Assembly: GCA_910575035.1 (NCBI GenBank)
Contig: CAJTDL010000001.1
Location: 124,001 to 188,000, forward strand
Reading direction: 5' to 3'
DNA: 64,000 nucleotides
DNA from: Lachnospiraceae bacterium
GTDB taxonomy: Bacteria; Bacillota; Clostridia; Lachnospirales; Lachnospiraceae
Part shown: piece after piece, positions 34,413 through 44,656 of the stretch
Layout of the letters: every line of letters starts with the position of its first letter
Position numbering within the stretch: position 1 is the stretch's first letter
Notes under the pieces: generated by a model
Seen by the model: the letters and a program-made list of their open reading frames with translations, nothing else
Database searches by the model: none
Told to the model about the DNA's origin: nothing
Made by a program: the position numbers and the translations under genes

Positions 34413-34480
34413 GTTCACGCCTCAAAAATGCACCAAACTATGCATTCCGTGGGAACATATTTCAGGAGTGCTGACGATTT
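34413..34480 (+). repeat. Dispersed promoter-upstream repeat, copy C (left half)
   Basis: GTTCACGCC ... AATGCACCAAACTATGCATTCC ... GGGAACATATTTCAGGAGTGCTGA aligns with the left half of copies A and B. It ends about 22 bp before the -35 of the MATE promoter. The rest of the 312-bp spacer 34307-34618 shows no gene; a 63-codon frame across it is not credible. Confidence 0.65.
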
Positions 34481-34502
34481 TCATAATTTTTTGAAAAACG
34501 GA

Positions 34503-34531
34503 TTGACAAACCAGGCAAAGGGGCATATAAT
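34503..34531 (+). promoter_or_regulatory. Consensus sigma-A promoter of the MATE gene
   Basis: TTGACA (34503-34508), 17-bp spacer, TATAAT (34526-34531): a perfect consensus promoter, about 88 nt before the start codon. Confidence 0.88.
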
Positions 34532-34618
34532 TGCATACACAAATGAGAGCCACATGGAAAATGAGCATCATTCCAGGTGGTTCTTTTTATGGAAATTTTA
34601 GGAAGGAAGGATTGTATC

Positions 34619-36013
34619 ATGGCAAAGAGTGTGACAAAGGATATGACCACAGGATCCCCGATGAAGCTGATCCTGCAATTTTGTATCCCCCTGTTTTTTG
34701 GGATGCTGTTCCAGCAGTTTTACAATATGATGGATACGATTATTGTTGGAAAGTTCCTGGGGGTCCATGCCCTTGCGTCTGTAGGCGCTACAGGCTCCAT
34801 TAACTTTATGGTAATTGGCTTTTGCATGGGTGTGTGCAATGGGTTTGCCATTCCTGTGGCACAGCAGTTTGGCGCAAAGGATTACCATGCCCTGCGCAAA
34901 TATGTGGCTAACAGCGTATGGCTTTCCATTGCCTTTGCAGGCGTGATGACGGTGGCAGTCTGCCTGCTCTGCCGGCAGATTTTGGGATGGATGCATACGC
35001 CGCAGGATATTATGGAAGGCTCCTATGCATACATATTTGTAATCTTTATGGGGATTCCGGCGATTTATCTGTATAACCTGCTGTCTGGCATTATCCGCTC
35101 CCTGGGTGACAGCAAAAGCCCACTGGTATTTCTGGTAATGTCATCCGTATTGAATATCGCCTTGGATCTGGTGCTGATCCTGGCATTCCATATGGGCGTG
35201 GCAGGGGCGGCTTGGGCTACGGTGATATCCCAGGCGGTGTCCGGCATTGTTTGCCTGGTTTATATGATAAAACGGTTTGAGATCCTGCGGATTTCCAGGG
35301 AGGAATGGCGGCTGGATTCTAAATATGTGGCAGTGCTCTGCAATATGGGGGTTCCTATGGGGCTGCAGTATTCCATTACAGCTATTGGAAGCGTTATTTT
35401 GCAGGCAGCAGTTAATTCCCTGGGATCTTTGGCAGTGGCGGCTGTGTCTACCAGCACCAAGATCAGTATGTTTTTCTGCTGCCCCTTTGACGCTATGGGC
35501 TCTACCATGGCGACTTATGCAGGGCAGAATGTGGGGGCTGGGAAACTGAAGCGTGTTTCGGAAGGCGTGAAATCCACCTGTGTGATGGGGCTGGTCTATG
35601 CCGTGTTTGCCTGTGGGGTGCTGGTGCTCTTTGGCAGCAGGATTGCGCTTCTGTTTTTGGATTCCTCTGAGACAGGGGTATTGCAGAATGTCCAGATGCT
35701 TTTGACAGTTAACAGCGCGTTTTTCTTCCCATTGGCTCTGGTAAATATTGTGCGCTTTACCATACAGGGGCTGGGATTCAGCCGGTTTGCGATTCTGGCC
35801 GGCGTATGTGAGATGGTGGCAAGGTCTATTGTAGGCCTGGGGCTGGTTCCGGTGTTTGGATATTTGGCTATTTGCTTTGCCAGCCCGGTGGCATGGATCT
35901 TTGCAGATATATTTTTAGTGCCAGCCTACTTGTATATTATGAAGAAATTGTATAAAATGATAAAGGATAGGGAAAAAGAAGAAGTCCTGGAAGTGGCGTA
36001 TGTGAAAAATTAA
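34619..36013 (+). CDS. MATE family efflux transporter
   Basis: A 464-residue membrane protein with about 12 helices, expected to export cationic drugs or metabolites by Na or H antiport. The start MAKSVTKDMTTGSPMKLILQFCIPLF and the FYNMMDTIIVGKFLG motif are typical of Clostridial MATE proteins, repeated in the second half by the QAAVNSLGSLAVAAVSTSTK region. ATG 34619 is chosen for GGAAGGAAGG (34601-34610) upstream; 14 extra in-frame codons lie before it. It has its own consensus promoter and appears monocistronic. Confidence 0.92.
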   Translation: MAKSVTKDMTTGSPMKLILQFCIPLFFGMLFQQFYNMMDTIIVGKFLGVHALASVGATGSINFMVIGFCMGVCNGFAIPVAQQFGAKDYHALRKYVANSVWLSIAFAGVMTVAVCLLCRQILGWMHTPQDIMEGSYAYIFVIFMGIPAIYLYNLLSGIIRSLGDSKSPLVFLVMSSVLNIALDLVLILAFHMGVAGAAWATVISQAVSGIVCLVYMIKRFEILRISREEWRLDSKYVAVLCNMGVPMGLQYSITAIGSVILQAAVNSLGSLAVAAVSTSTKISMFFCCPFDAMGSTMATYAGQNVGAGKLKRVSEGVKSTCVMGLVYAVFACGVLVLFGSRIALLFLDSSETGVLQNVQMLLTVNSAFFFPLALVNIVRFTIQGLGFSRFAILAGVCEMVARSIVGLGLVPVFGYLAICFASPVAWIFADIFLVPAYLYIMKKLYKMIKDREKEEVLEVAYVKN

Positions 36014-36185
36014 TAATTCTTAAGAAAGTTTTCATATTCAGGGTCTTGATTTTTTGCTTTTAGTCATCATATGATAAAGGGCAGGAATATACATAGTTAA
36101 GAACTAGGCATAGGGGTACATATACAGCCACTTATCTTAGGAAAAAATACAGGCAGGATGGAAGGAGCCGAAAAGGGAGAAAATT

Positions 36186-37745
36186 ATGCAGAGACGACGA
36201 GATGATATACGGGCAAGGGTAGACAATAGGCGTAAACGGTATATGCGCAGGCGCATGGCCACCACATTTGTCGTGTTGGCGTTTATTACGGCAGTAGGGG
36301 TAGCCGCGGCGTTGTTTGCCTCATTCAAAGGCGAGAAGGAAAAGGAGGATTCAGATGCCGTGGCAGCCAATGCGGATGTGCCGGAGAAAAGCGCTAAGAA
36401 TGAATCAGGGACAGATGCAGAGACTGTGCCTATTTCCGAAGGGGAAGAAGGAACAGGGGATACGCCAGAGGATGAGGAAGGAGAGCCGGAGGTTCAGCCG
36501 GTGCAGGCAGGCGCATCCTCAAAAGAGGGCATTTTAGAAGAGGCAAACCGCTTAGCGGCAAGCTATGACTATGATGGGGCAATGGAGAAGGTGAAGAGCT
36601 TTGCAGGGTACGAGGGCGATGCAGAGATGACAGAGGCCATTGCAGGCTATGAAGCCCAGAAGGCAGCGTGCGTGCCAGTAAAGATTGATGAGATTACCCA
36701 TGTATTTTACCATTCTTTGGCAGTGGATCCGATTAAGTGTTTTGCAGACCAGGAAACAGTGCCTCAGGCAGTGGGCAATAACCAGTGGATGACGACGATA
36801 GATGAATTTAACAAGATTACCCAGGAAATGTACGACAGAGGGTATGTAATGGTAGACCTTCATGACATGGTGGAGGAAACCGTGGATGAGAATGGGGTAT
36901 CCCATTTTAAAGAAGCCCAGATTATGCTTCCGCCAGATAAAAAGGCCTTTGTGCTCTCACTGGATGACCTGTCCTATTACCATAGCTATGATGGGTTTGG
37001 GTTTGCCTCCAAGATGGTATTGGATGAGAATGGGAAGCCAAAATGTGAATATATTCAGGATGATGGAACCACTGTGGTGGGGGATTATGATGTGGTGCCG
37101 CTGATGGATAAGTTTATAGAGGAGCATCCGGACGCCTCCTACCGAGGTGCGAAGGGAACCATCGCCTTGACAGGGTATAATGGGATTTTAGGGTATCGTA
37201 CGGATATTTCTTATCAGACGGTGCCGGAGGATATTGATGCTGATAAAAAGAAATGGCTGGAGGAGCACCCGGATTTTGACCTGGAGACAGAGCGGGCAAA
37301 TGCCAAGAAGGTTGCAGAAGCACTGAAGGAGGACGGCTGGAAATTTGCAAGCCATACCTGGGGGCATCTTAAAGTTGGGACGATTTCCTTTGAGCGGCTT
37401 CAGGCTGATACAGAGAAATGGCTGGAGAATGTGGCGCCGTTAATTGGAGGGACTGATACGATTATATTTGCCCATGGAGAGGATCTGGCGGGCTGGACAG
37501 ATGATTATGCGGCAGGGAATGAGAAGTATGATTATTTAAAGAGCAAAGGGTTCAATATTTATTGTAATGTGGATTCTAAGCAGTATAATACGATTATCCG
37601 GGATGGGTATGTGCGGCAGAGCCGGAGGAACCTGGATGGATACCGGATTTATTTTAATACCACTGGGGAGATGGATAATCTGTCAGATTTGTTTGATGCG
37701 GCAGAGATCATTGATCCCAAGAGGCCGCCAGTGCACCATTTGTAA
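36186..37745 (+). CDS. Membrane-anchored polysaccharide deacetylase family protein
   Basis: A 519-residue protein with a basic N-terminus (RRRDDIRARVDNRRKRYMRRR), one membrane helix (about 21-42), an acidic linker (about 45-115) and a NodB-like catalytic domain. The metal-binding motifs appear as LSLDDLSYY (Asp-Asp, near residue 258) and SHTWGHLK (HxxxH, near 395), with a C-terminal IIFAHGEDLAGWTDD segment. Such enzymes remove acetyl groups from cell-wall or exopolysaccharide. A terminator follows at 37784-37832. It lies between the two parts of the spoVA operon but has no known sporulation role; a spore cortex role cannot be excluded. Confidence 0.85.
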   Translation: MQRRRDDIRARVDNRRKRYMRRRMATTFVVLAFITAVGVAAALFASFKGEKEKEDSDAVAANADVPEKSAKNESGTDAETVPISEGEEGTGDTPEDEEGEPEVQPVQAGASSKEGILEEANRLAASYDYDGAMEKVKSFAGYEGDAEMTEAIAGYEAQKAACVPVKIDEITHVFYHSLAVDPIKCFADQETVPQAVGNNQWMTTIDEFNKITQEMYDRGYVMVDLHDMVEETVDENGVSHFKEAQIMLPPDKKAFVLSLDDLSYYHSYDGFGFASKMVLDENGKPKCEYIQDDGTTVVGDYDVVPLMDKFIEEHPDASYRGAKGTIALTGYNGILGYRTDISYQTVPEDIDADKKKWLEEHPDFDLETERANAKKVAEALKEDGWKFASHTWGHLKVGTISFERLQADTEKWLENVAPLIGGTDTIIFAHGEDLAGWTDDYAAGNEKYDYLKSKGFNIYCNVDSKQYNTIIRDGYVRQSRRNLDGYRIYFNTTGEMDNLSDLFDAAEIIDPKRPPVHHL

Positions 37746-37783
37746 TGGGATGGCAGCATATTTTTAAAAATGAATGGGAGAGG

Positions 37784-37832
37784 CGCCCTATAGTAAGCGG
37801 GAAGGAAATTCGCTTGCTATGGGGTGTTTTTT
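37784..37832 (+). terminator. Terminator isolating spoVAD from upstream transcription
   Basis: A stem of about 15-17 bp (CGCCCTATAGTAAGCG with CGCTTGCTATGGGGTG, including G-U pairs), 11-nt loop, then six T (37827-37832). Confidence 0.78.
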
Positions 37833-37930
37833 GCATAAAATATCGGAAATATTTATGAGTAATATTTTTACAAATGGGGCAAAATAAGGGCAGAATATTT
37901 AAAGAATGGAGAGCGCAGAGGAGGGAAAAT

Positions 37931-38941
37931 ATGTCGCAGATGGGAAGCCAGAGCATTCAGTTTGAACAGGCGCCGTATGTTTTGGGGAGCGCCAGTATTG
38001 TGGGGAAGAAAGAAGGCGAAGGGCCGCTGGGAGATTTATTTGATATGGTGGGGCAGGACGATAAGTTTGGGGAGGATACTTGGGAAGAAGCGGAGAGCAC
38101 GCTGCAGAAGGAGGCGGCGACCATGGCGCTGGGAAAGGCGGATTTGAAGAAAGAGGATATCCGGTATATTTTTGGCGGGGATCTTTTGGGGCAGAATATT
38201 GCTACGACCTTTGGGCTGATGGAATTGAATATCCCGCTGTTTGGGCTTTATGGAGCCTGTTCTACAGCCGGAGAGTCTCTGGGGCTTGCGGCTATGGCAG
38301 TGGCGGCGGGGTATGGGGAAAATGTGCTGGCAGTTACCTCCAGCCATTTTGCCAGTGCGGAGAAGCAGTTTCGTTTTCCCCTGGAGTATGCCAACCAAAG
38401 ACCCTTATCAGCTACCTGGACGGTTACAGGAAGTGGAGCCTTTGTACTTGGAAAGAAAAGAGGGAAGGTGAGAGTTAGTGGGATTACCACGGGGAAGGTG
38501 GTGGACTATGGCATAAAGGATTCCATGAATATGGGAGCGGCCATGGCGCCGGCAGCCTGTGATACAATTTACCAGAACCTGGAGGATTTTCAGAGGAAGC
38601 CAGAGGATTATGACAGGATTGTAACGGGGGATCTGGGGACAGTGGGGCAGGAGATATTGATTGACCTGCTGAAAGAGAAAGGGGTGGATATCTCGAGGGT
38701 TCATATGGATTGTGGGATTGAGATTTTTGACAGTGAGGAGCAGAATACGAATGCAGGGGGAAGCGGCTGCGGATGCTCGGCAGTGACGTTAAGCGCTTAT
38801 TTTTTGCCCAAATTGGAGAAAGGGATTTTTAAGAGGATTTTGTTTGTGCCGACAGGGGCGCTGCTTTCCACAGTCAGCTTTAATGAGGGGCAGAGCGTGC
38901 CTGGGATTGCCCATGGGGTTGTGCTGGAATATGCAGGCTGA
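37931..38941 (+). CDS. spoVAD: Stage V sporulation protein AD
   Basis: SpoVAD is a thiolase-fold protein that binds dipicolinic acid in the SpoVA complex. At 336 residues it matches Bacillus SpoVAD (338). The thiolase-like LYGACSTAGESLGLA and CGCSAVTLSAYFLP segments are visible. ATG 37931 follows AGGAGGGAAAAT; an upstream in-frame start at 37874 lacks a ribosome site. It lies 8.9 kb from spoVAC and behind a strong terminator, so it must have its own promoter. I see a GCATA at 37833-37837 that could be a forespore -35, but the sequence at the -10 (TATGAGT) is poor. Confidence 0.95.
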   Translation: MSQMGSQSIQFEQAPYVLGSASIVGKKEGEGPLGDLFDMVGQDDKFGEDTWEEAESTLQKEAATMALGKADLKKEDIRYIFGGDLLGQNIATTFGLMELNIPLFGLYGACSTAGESLGLAAMAVAAGYGENVLAVTSSHFASAEKQFRFPLEYANQRPLSATWTVTGSGAFVLGKKRGKVRVSGITTGKVVDYGIKDSMNMGAAMAPAACDTIYQNLEDFQRKPEDYDRIVTGDLGTVGQEILIDLLKEKGVDISRVHMDCGIEIFDSEEQNTNAGGSGCGCSAVTLSAYFLPKLEKGIFKRILFVPTGALLSTVSFNEGQSVPGIAHGVVLEYAG

Positions 38942-38996
38942 TAGTTTTAAGTAATTTAAAAAGGATAATTGATTATGTGGAGCAGGAGGGATGTTG

Positions 38997-39353
38997 ATGG
39001 ATTATGTAAATGCATTTTGGGTAGGGGGGCTGATCTGTGCATTGGTGCAGATATTAATGGAAAAAACAAAATTGCTGCCAGGGAGGATTATGGTGCTGCT
39101 GGTGTGCAGCGGGGCGGTATTGGGAGCCTTGCAGCTGTATGAACCCTTCCAGAAGTTTGCAGGGGCTGGAGCGAGCGTACCGCTTTTGGGCTTTGGGAAT
39201 GTCCTTTGGAAAGGGATTAAGGAAGCGGTGGAATCGGATGGGTTTATCGGAATCTTTATGGGAGGGTTTACAGCCAGTGCAGTGGGGATTTCGGCAGCAT
39301 TGGTGTTTGGGTATTTGGCCAGCCTGGTCTTCCAGCCTAAAATGAAAAAATAA
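38997..39353 (+). CDS. spoVAE: Stage V sporulation protein AE (SpoVAE/SpoVAEb)
   Basis: A 118-residue membrane protein, the last member of the split spoVA set. Four hydrophobic segments are visible, with AFWVGGLICALVQILMEKTK at the start and GAGASVPLLGFGNVLWKG in the middle; it is related in sequence to SpoVAC. The ATG at 38997 has AGGAGGG 6 nt upstream; an ATG at 38991 is too close to that site. It follows spoVAD by 55 nt and should be co-transcribed with it. It probably forms part of the dipicolinate channel. Confidence 0.93.
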   Translation: MDYVNAFWVGGLICALVQILMEKTKLLPGRIMVLLVCSGAVLGALQLYEPFQKFAGAGASVPLLGFGNVLWKGIKEAVESDGFIGIFMGGFTASAVGISAALVFGYLASLVFQPKMKK

Positions 39354-39446
39354 GAATTTGCAATTTTCAGGTGACTTTGTATATATTTGATGAATTTGCC
39401 CATATTAATGAGGAAACAAAATTTAAAATAAAGGAGAGATCATATT

Positions 39447-39947
39447 ATGAAACAGTTTAAGAAGATCCTGGTAGGATGCTTGCTGGTATTGGTGCTGAGC
39501 AGTGTGGCTGCCTGCGGCAATAATGACAATGCAGATAATAACAATGGTACAAATGCAGATGACGCCACAAATAATGGGACTACAGGGAATGGCACTGCAA
39601 ATGACGGCGCAGGGACGGCTGGCAGCGGCACAGATGGCAGTACAACGAATAATAGCATAGAGACTGACAATAACAATGGGACGAATAATGGCGGTAATGG
39701 CACAGGGAACGACGAAAAAGGGGATGATGCAAATGGTACCACAAATAACAGCAATGGCAGCGGATCCACAAACAACGGCGGAGACGGCGTAGTGGATGAC
39801 CTGGGCGATGACTTGATTGACGGCGCAGAGGACATTGGAAATGATGTGGAAGACGGCGTGGATGACCTGACAGATGCAAATGGAAATAATGACGATGCAG
39901 ACAATAATAGCAATAAAACAAAGGATAATAAGGATGCAAATAAATAA
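39447..39947 (+). CDS. Asn/Asp/Gly/Thr-rich low-complexity lipoprotein
   Basis: A 166-residue lipoprotein: signal peptide with lipobox SVAAC (Cys near residue 23), then almost only Asn, Asp, Gly, Thr and Ala until about residue 110 and an acidic amphipathic segment (VVDDLGDDLIDGAEDIGNDV) with an Asn/Lys end. No domain recognised. RBS AAAGGAGAG. It follows spoVAE by 93 nt, so read-through from the spore operon is possible, yet no promoter is obvious. Possible roles (surface spacer, ion binding) are guesses. It ends at a bidirectional terminator shared with guaB. Confidence 0.8.
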   Translation: MKQFKKILVGCLLVLVLSSVAACGNNDNADNNNGTNADDATNNGTTGNGTANDGAGTAGSGTDGSTTNNSIETDNNNGTNNGGNGTGNDEKGDDANGTTNNSNGSGSTNNGGDGVVDDLGDDLIDGAEDIGNDVEDGVDDLTDANGNNDDADNNSNKTKDNKDANK

Positions 39948-39993
39948 GGGCGCCTTGGGGATATATGGAATATTAAATTAACAGGATTGTGGA

Positions 39994-40039
39994 AAAAACT
40001 GCCTGTACCCTGCAATTTTATGCAGGGCAGGCAGTTTTT
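39994..40039. terminator. Bidirectional terminator, lipoprotein (+) and guaB (-)
   Basis: AAAAACTGCCTG-TA-CCCTGCA (39994-40014) pairs with TGCAGGG-CAGGCAGTTTTT (40021-40039): 19 base pairs with a 2-nt bulge, A-run and T-run on the two sides. Confidence 0.9.
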
Positions 40040-40047
40040 CAGGTGTA

Positions 40048-41667
<1,620 letters not shown>

Positions 41668-41753
41668 CTATAGTTGGGAAGTTGTCTGAAGATGCTGCGG
41701 CAGGAGAAGCTGTTAAGCATATCTGTATTTTATTAGAGGGAAAGGAGGAACGG

Positions 41754-42527
41754 ATGGAATTTCGTCCATGTATTGACATTCACAATGGAAAGGTAAAGCA
41801 GATCGTGGGAGGGAGCCTGCGGGATGAGGGGAACCAGGCAAAGGAAAACTTTGTGGCGGGGCAGGATGCGGCTTTTTTTGCCAAACTGTACCAGAGCCAT
41901 GGGATTAGGGGAGGGCATATTATTTTGCTGAATCCTGTAAGCAGCAGCTATTATGAGGCAACAAAGGAGCAGGCGGTGAAGGCTTTGGGCGCTTATCCTG
42001 GCGGGATGCAGGTAGGAGGGGGGATCCATACAGGCAATGCCCTGGAGTTTCTGCGGGCAGGAGCCAGCCATGTGATCGTGACCTCCTATGTATTCCGGAA
42101 TGGCATGATAGATTATGGGAACCTGCAAAAGCTCAGGGATGTGACAGGGAAGAAGCATCTGGTGCTGGATTTGAGCTGCCGCAGGCGGGAGGGGGAATAT
42201 TATATTGTAACAGACCGCTGGCAGAAATTTACGGAGGAAAAGCTGGAGGAGCCGCTGCTGGAGCGTCTGTCAGAGTATGCGGATGAATTTCTGATCCATG
42301 CGGTGGATGTGGAAGGAAAAGCCAAGGGGATTGAAGCAGGCGTGGCGGAGCTTTTAGGGAACTGGGGGAAGATCCCGGTCACCTATGCAGGGGGAATTGG
42401 GAGCTTTGCAGATTTGGAAGAATTGCGCAGGCTGGGGAAAGGCAGGCTGAATTTTACCATTGGGAGTGCGTTGGATCTGTTTGGGGGGGATATGGGGTTT
42501 GAGGATGTTGTATGGTTCGCGGGGTGA
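41754..42527 (+). CDS. hisA: HisA-type ProFAR isomerase of the eukaryotic HIS6 kind
   Basis: Phosphoribosylformimino-AICAR ribotide isomerase, the fourth step of histidine synthesis; a 257-residue TIM barrel. Its sequence resembles yeast HIS6 rather than normal bacterial HisA: CIDIHNGKVKQIVGGSL at the start, MQVGGGIHTGNALEFLRAGASHVIVTS, VLDLSCRR, FLIHAVDVEGKAKGIE and FTIGSALDLFGGD at the end. The catalytic Asp of CIDIHNG and the Asp of HAVDVEG fit. ATG 41754 follows AAAGGAGG; the open frame reaches upstream to 41538 but the family start is here. It is not in a his operon: neighbours are guaB and glnA. Confidence 0.9.
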   Translation: MEFRPCIDIHNGKVKQIVGGSLRDEGNQAKENFVAGQDAAFFAKLYQSHGIRGGHIILLNPVSSSYYEATKEQAVKALGAYPGGMQVGGGIHTGNALEFLRAGASHVIVTSYVFRNGMIDYGNLQKLRDVTGKKHLVLDLSCRRREGEYYIVTDRWQKFTEEKLEEPLLERLSEYADEFLIHAVDVEGKAKGIEAGVAELLGNWGKIPVTYAGGIGSFADLEELRRLGKGRLNFTIGSALDLFGGDMGFEDVVWFAG

Positions 42528-42545
42528 AAAAGCAAGGCTTTTTGA
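42527..42545 (+). terminator. Short terminator after hisA
   Basis: AAAAAGC, 3-nt loop, GCTTTTT (42527-42543), directly after the stop. A 7-bp A/T-rich stem, hence weak. Confidence 0.45.
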
Positions 42546-42547
42546 AT

Positions 42548-42576
42548 TTGACTTCCTAAAAGAGATTGATTATAAT
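42548..42576 (+). promoter_or_regulatory. Sigma-A promoter of glnA
   Basis: TTGACT (42548-42553), 17-bp spacer, TATAAT (42571-42576). The leader is only about 40 nt, too short for a dual ANTAR-target hairpin plus terminator. Confidence 0.82.
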
Positions 42577-42623
42577 ATGGCATGACAACAATGCCTTTGC
42601 GGTATACAGAAAGGAGTTGGCCA

Positions 42624-43955
42624 ATGGGCAAATACACAAAGCAGGATATTATCCGCCTGGTGGAGGAAGAGGACGTGGAGTTTATCCGCCTCCAGTTTAC
42701 AGATATGTTTGGCACATTTAAAAATGTGGCCATTACCAAGAGCCAGTTAGGGAAAGCATTGGACAACCAGTGCATGTTTGACGGATCTTCCATTGAGGGA
42801 TTTGTGCGTATAGAGGAATCAGATATGTACCTGTACCCGGATCTGGATACCTTTGCTATTTTCCCCTGGCGCCCCCAGCAGGGAAAGGTGGCCAGGATTA
42901 TCTGCGATATTTACCGTCCCAATGGCGCCCCCTTTGAAGGGGATCCGCGCTATATCTTAAAGAAGACGCTGGCAGAGGCAAGGGAAATGGGATACCAGTT
43001 TGACGTGGGGCCGGAATGTGAGTTTTTCCTGTTCCATACAGATGAAGAGGGGCGGCCCACCACCACTACCCATGAGCGGGCTGGGTATTTTGACCTGGGG
43101 CCTGTGGATTTAGGGGAGAATGCAAGGCGGGACATGGTGCTGGCTTTAGAGGAAATGGGCTTTGAAATTGAGACGTCCCACCATGAGGTGGCTCCAGCCC
43201 AGCATGAGATTGATTTTCGGTATGGGGAGGGGCTGGCAGCGGCGGACAACATTATGACCTTTAAGTTAGCCGTTAAGACGATTGCCAAGCGGTTTGGCCT
43301 TTTTGCCAGCTTTATGCCCAAGCCGAAGCATGGGGTCAATGGCTCTGGCATGCACATTAATATGTCTGTATCAAAGGATGGGAATAATATTTTTTATGAC
43401 TCCTCTGATCCGTGGGGGTTAAGCCAGGAGGCTTATTTTTTCATGGGTGGCCTGATGGCGCATATGCGTGGCATGGCAGCTATCACCAATCCCCTGGTCA
43501 ATTCTTACAAACGCCTAGTGCCAGGCTATGAGGCTCCGATTTATATTGCCTGGTCCGCTACCAACCGAAGCCCTCTGATCCGTATCCCGTCCAGCAGGGG
43601 GGAGGCCACCAGGATTGAACTGCGCTGTCCGGATCCGGCGGCTAATCCTTACCTTGCCCTAGCAGTCTGCCTTGCGGCAGGGCTGGACGGCATAAAAAAC
43701 CGCATACAGCCCCCAGCTCCCATTAATTCTAATATTTTTGAGCTGCGCAAGGATGAGAAGGCGGCGCTCAAGATTGCTTCTTTGCCAGTAGACCTGCATG
43801 AGGCGGTGAAGGAGATGCAGCAGGATGCATTGGTCTGCAGCGTTTTGGGGACGCATATTTCAGAAAGGTATGCCAAGGCGAAAAAGGCAGAGTGGGCCTC
43901 CTATCGGGAACAGGTGACGGATTGGGAAATCAGCAATTACCTGTATAAAATATAA
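42624..43955 (+). CDS. glnA: Glutamine synthetase type I (alpha)
   Basis: GlnA joins ammonia to glutamate with ATP in the cytoplasm as a dodecamer. At 443 residues it matches the GSI-alpha form of Firmicutes. Seen: [13 protein letters not shown] and the DGSSIEGF latch loop (near 60), metal site PECEFFLF (near 130), [10 protein letters not shown] (near 245), [13 protein letters not shown] (near 295) and the arginine motif [13 protein letters not shown]. The tyrosine adenylylation loop of GSI-beta is absent, so feedback and protein-level control are expected. ATG 42624 follows AAAGGAG. An ANTAR regulator gene follows 18 nt downstream. Confidence 0.97.
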   Translation: MGKYTKQDIIRLVEEEDVEFIRLQFTDMFGTFKNVAITKSQLGKALDNQCMFDGSSIEGFVRIEESDMYLYPDLDTFAIFPWRPQQGKVARIICDIYRPNGAPFEGDPRYILKKTLAEAREMGYQFDVGPECEFFLFHTDEEGRPTTTTHERAGYFDLGPVDLGENARRDMVLALEEMGFEIETSHHEVAPAQHEIDFRYGEGLAAADNIMTFKLAVKTIAKRFGLFASFMPKPKHGVNGSGMHINMSVSKDGNNIFYDSSDPWGLSQEAYFFMGGLMAHMRGMAAITNPLVNSYKRLVPGYEAPIYIAWSATNRSPLIRIPSSRGEATRIELRCPDPAANPYLALAVCLAAGLDGIKNRIQPPAPINSNIFELRKDEKAALKIASLPVDLHEAVKEMQQDALVCSVLGTHISERYAKAKKAEWASYREQVTDWEISNYLYKI

Positions 43956-43973
43956 TTCCATGGGAGAACCTTG

Positions 43974-44519
43974 ATGAACGTAATTGTAGTATTTCCAAAG
44001 ATAGAAAACGGAAGAAGCATTAAGAGTATCCTGGTTAAGCATGGGTTTCAAGTGGGCAGGGTGTGTGTCACAGGCGCACAGGCGCTGCAGTGTGCAGACG
44101 GGCTTGCAGATGGGATTGTGGTGTGCGCCAGCCGCCTGCAGGATATGGTGTATGGGCAGCTGCGGGAATATTTGCCGGACGGCTTTGAAATGCTGGTGCT
44201 GACAGCGCCGAATGCCTGGGAAAAGGAGCCTATGGAGGGAGTAGTGTGTTTGCAGATGCCTATGAAGGTACACGAACTGGTCAGCAGTATGGAGATGATC
44301 GCCTATACCTTAGAGCGCAGGCGGAGGAAACGGAGGGCGCAGCCGAAGAGCCGAAGCCAGGAGGAACGGCAGCTGATCCAGAAGGCGAAGGAATTGCTGA
44401 TGGAACGTAACCATATGACAGAGGAGGAAGCCCATCACTATATCCAGAAAAGCAGTATGGACAGCGGCACAGGGATGACAGAGACGGCGCAGATGATACT
44501 GAGCATGATAGGCGGGTGA
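43974..44519 (+). CDS. ANTAR-domain response regulator (probable antiterminator)
   Basis: A 181-residue protein with a receiver-like N-terminal half (about 1-105) and a C-terminal ANTAR domain (about 120-180: RQLIQKAKELLMERNHMTEEEAHHYIQKSSM). ANTAR proteins bind paired hexaloop RNA hairpins to prevent termination. The receiver is degenerate: no clear acidic pocket or phospho-acceptor Asp is seen in the usual place, so it may not be phosphorylated. It is coupled to glnA, a recurring Clostridial arrangement linked to nitrogen control. The start is ATG 43974, GGGAGAA 5 nt upstream; a TTG precedes it. No target hairpins are visible in the short glnA leader. Confidence 0.85.
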   Translation: MNVIVVFPKIENGRSIKSILVKHGFQVGRVCVTGAQALQCADGLADGIVVCASRLQDMVYGQLREYLPDGFEMLVLTAPNAWEKEPMEGVVCLQMPMKVHELVSSMEMIAYTLERRRRKRRAQPKSRSQEERQLIQKAKELLMERNHMTEEEAHHYIQKSSMDSGTGMTETAQMILSMIGG

Positions 44520-44656
44520 AACATAAAGGGTAATTATCCTCAGGTTAAGGAAATGCAGGAAGACTGCCTGGATATAGATGGCGCAGCGCCAATGCAGCTG
44601 CAGGCTTATATTCTGGTGACATAAAAATAGGATTTATAGAAAGAAGGCTGGTTTCT

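Noticed and set aside
34410-34601. 63-codon frame over repeat copy C and the MATE promoter
   Set aside because: It overlaps a consensus promoter and a dispersed repeat; not coding-like.
37833-37860. Sigma-G promoter directly before spoVAD
   Set aside because: GCATA fits a -35, but the sequence at the -10 spacing (TATGAGT) is too far from CATNNTA to call.
28995-37930. Complete integrative element or prophage inside spoVA
   Set aside because: No integrase, replication or conjugation genes and no short direct-repeat attachment sites were seen; the DNA looks like several independent insertions and decay products.
42577-42623. ANTAR target hairpins in the glnA leader
   Set aside because: Only one short GGCAT/ATGCC stem with a 7-nt loop lies near the predicted start; no paired hexaloops and no leader terminator.
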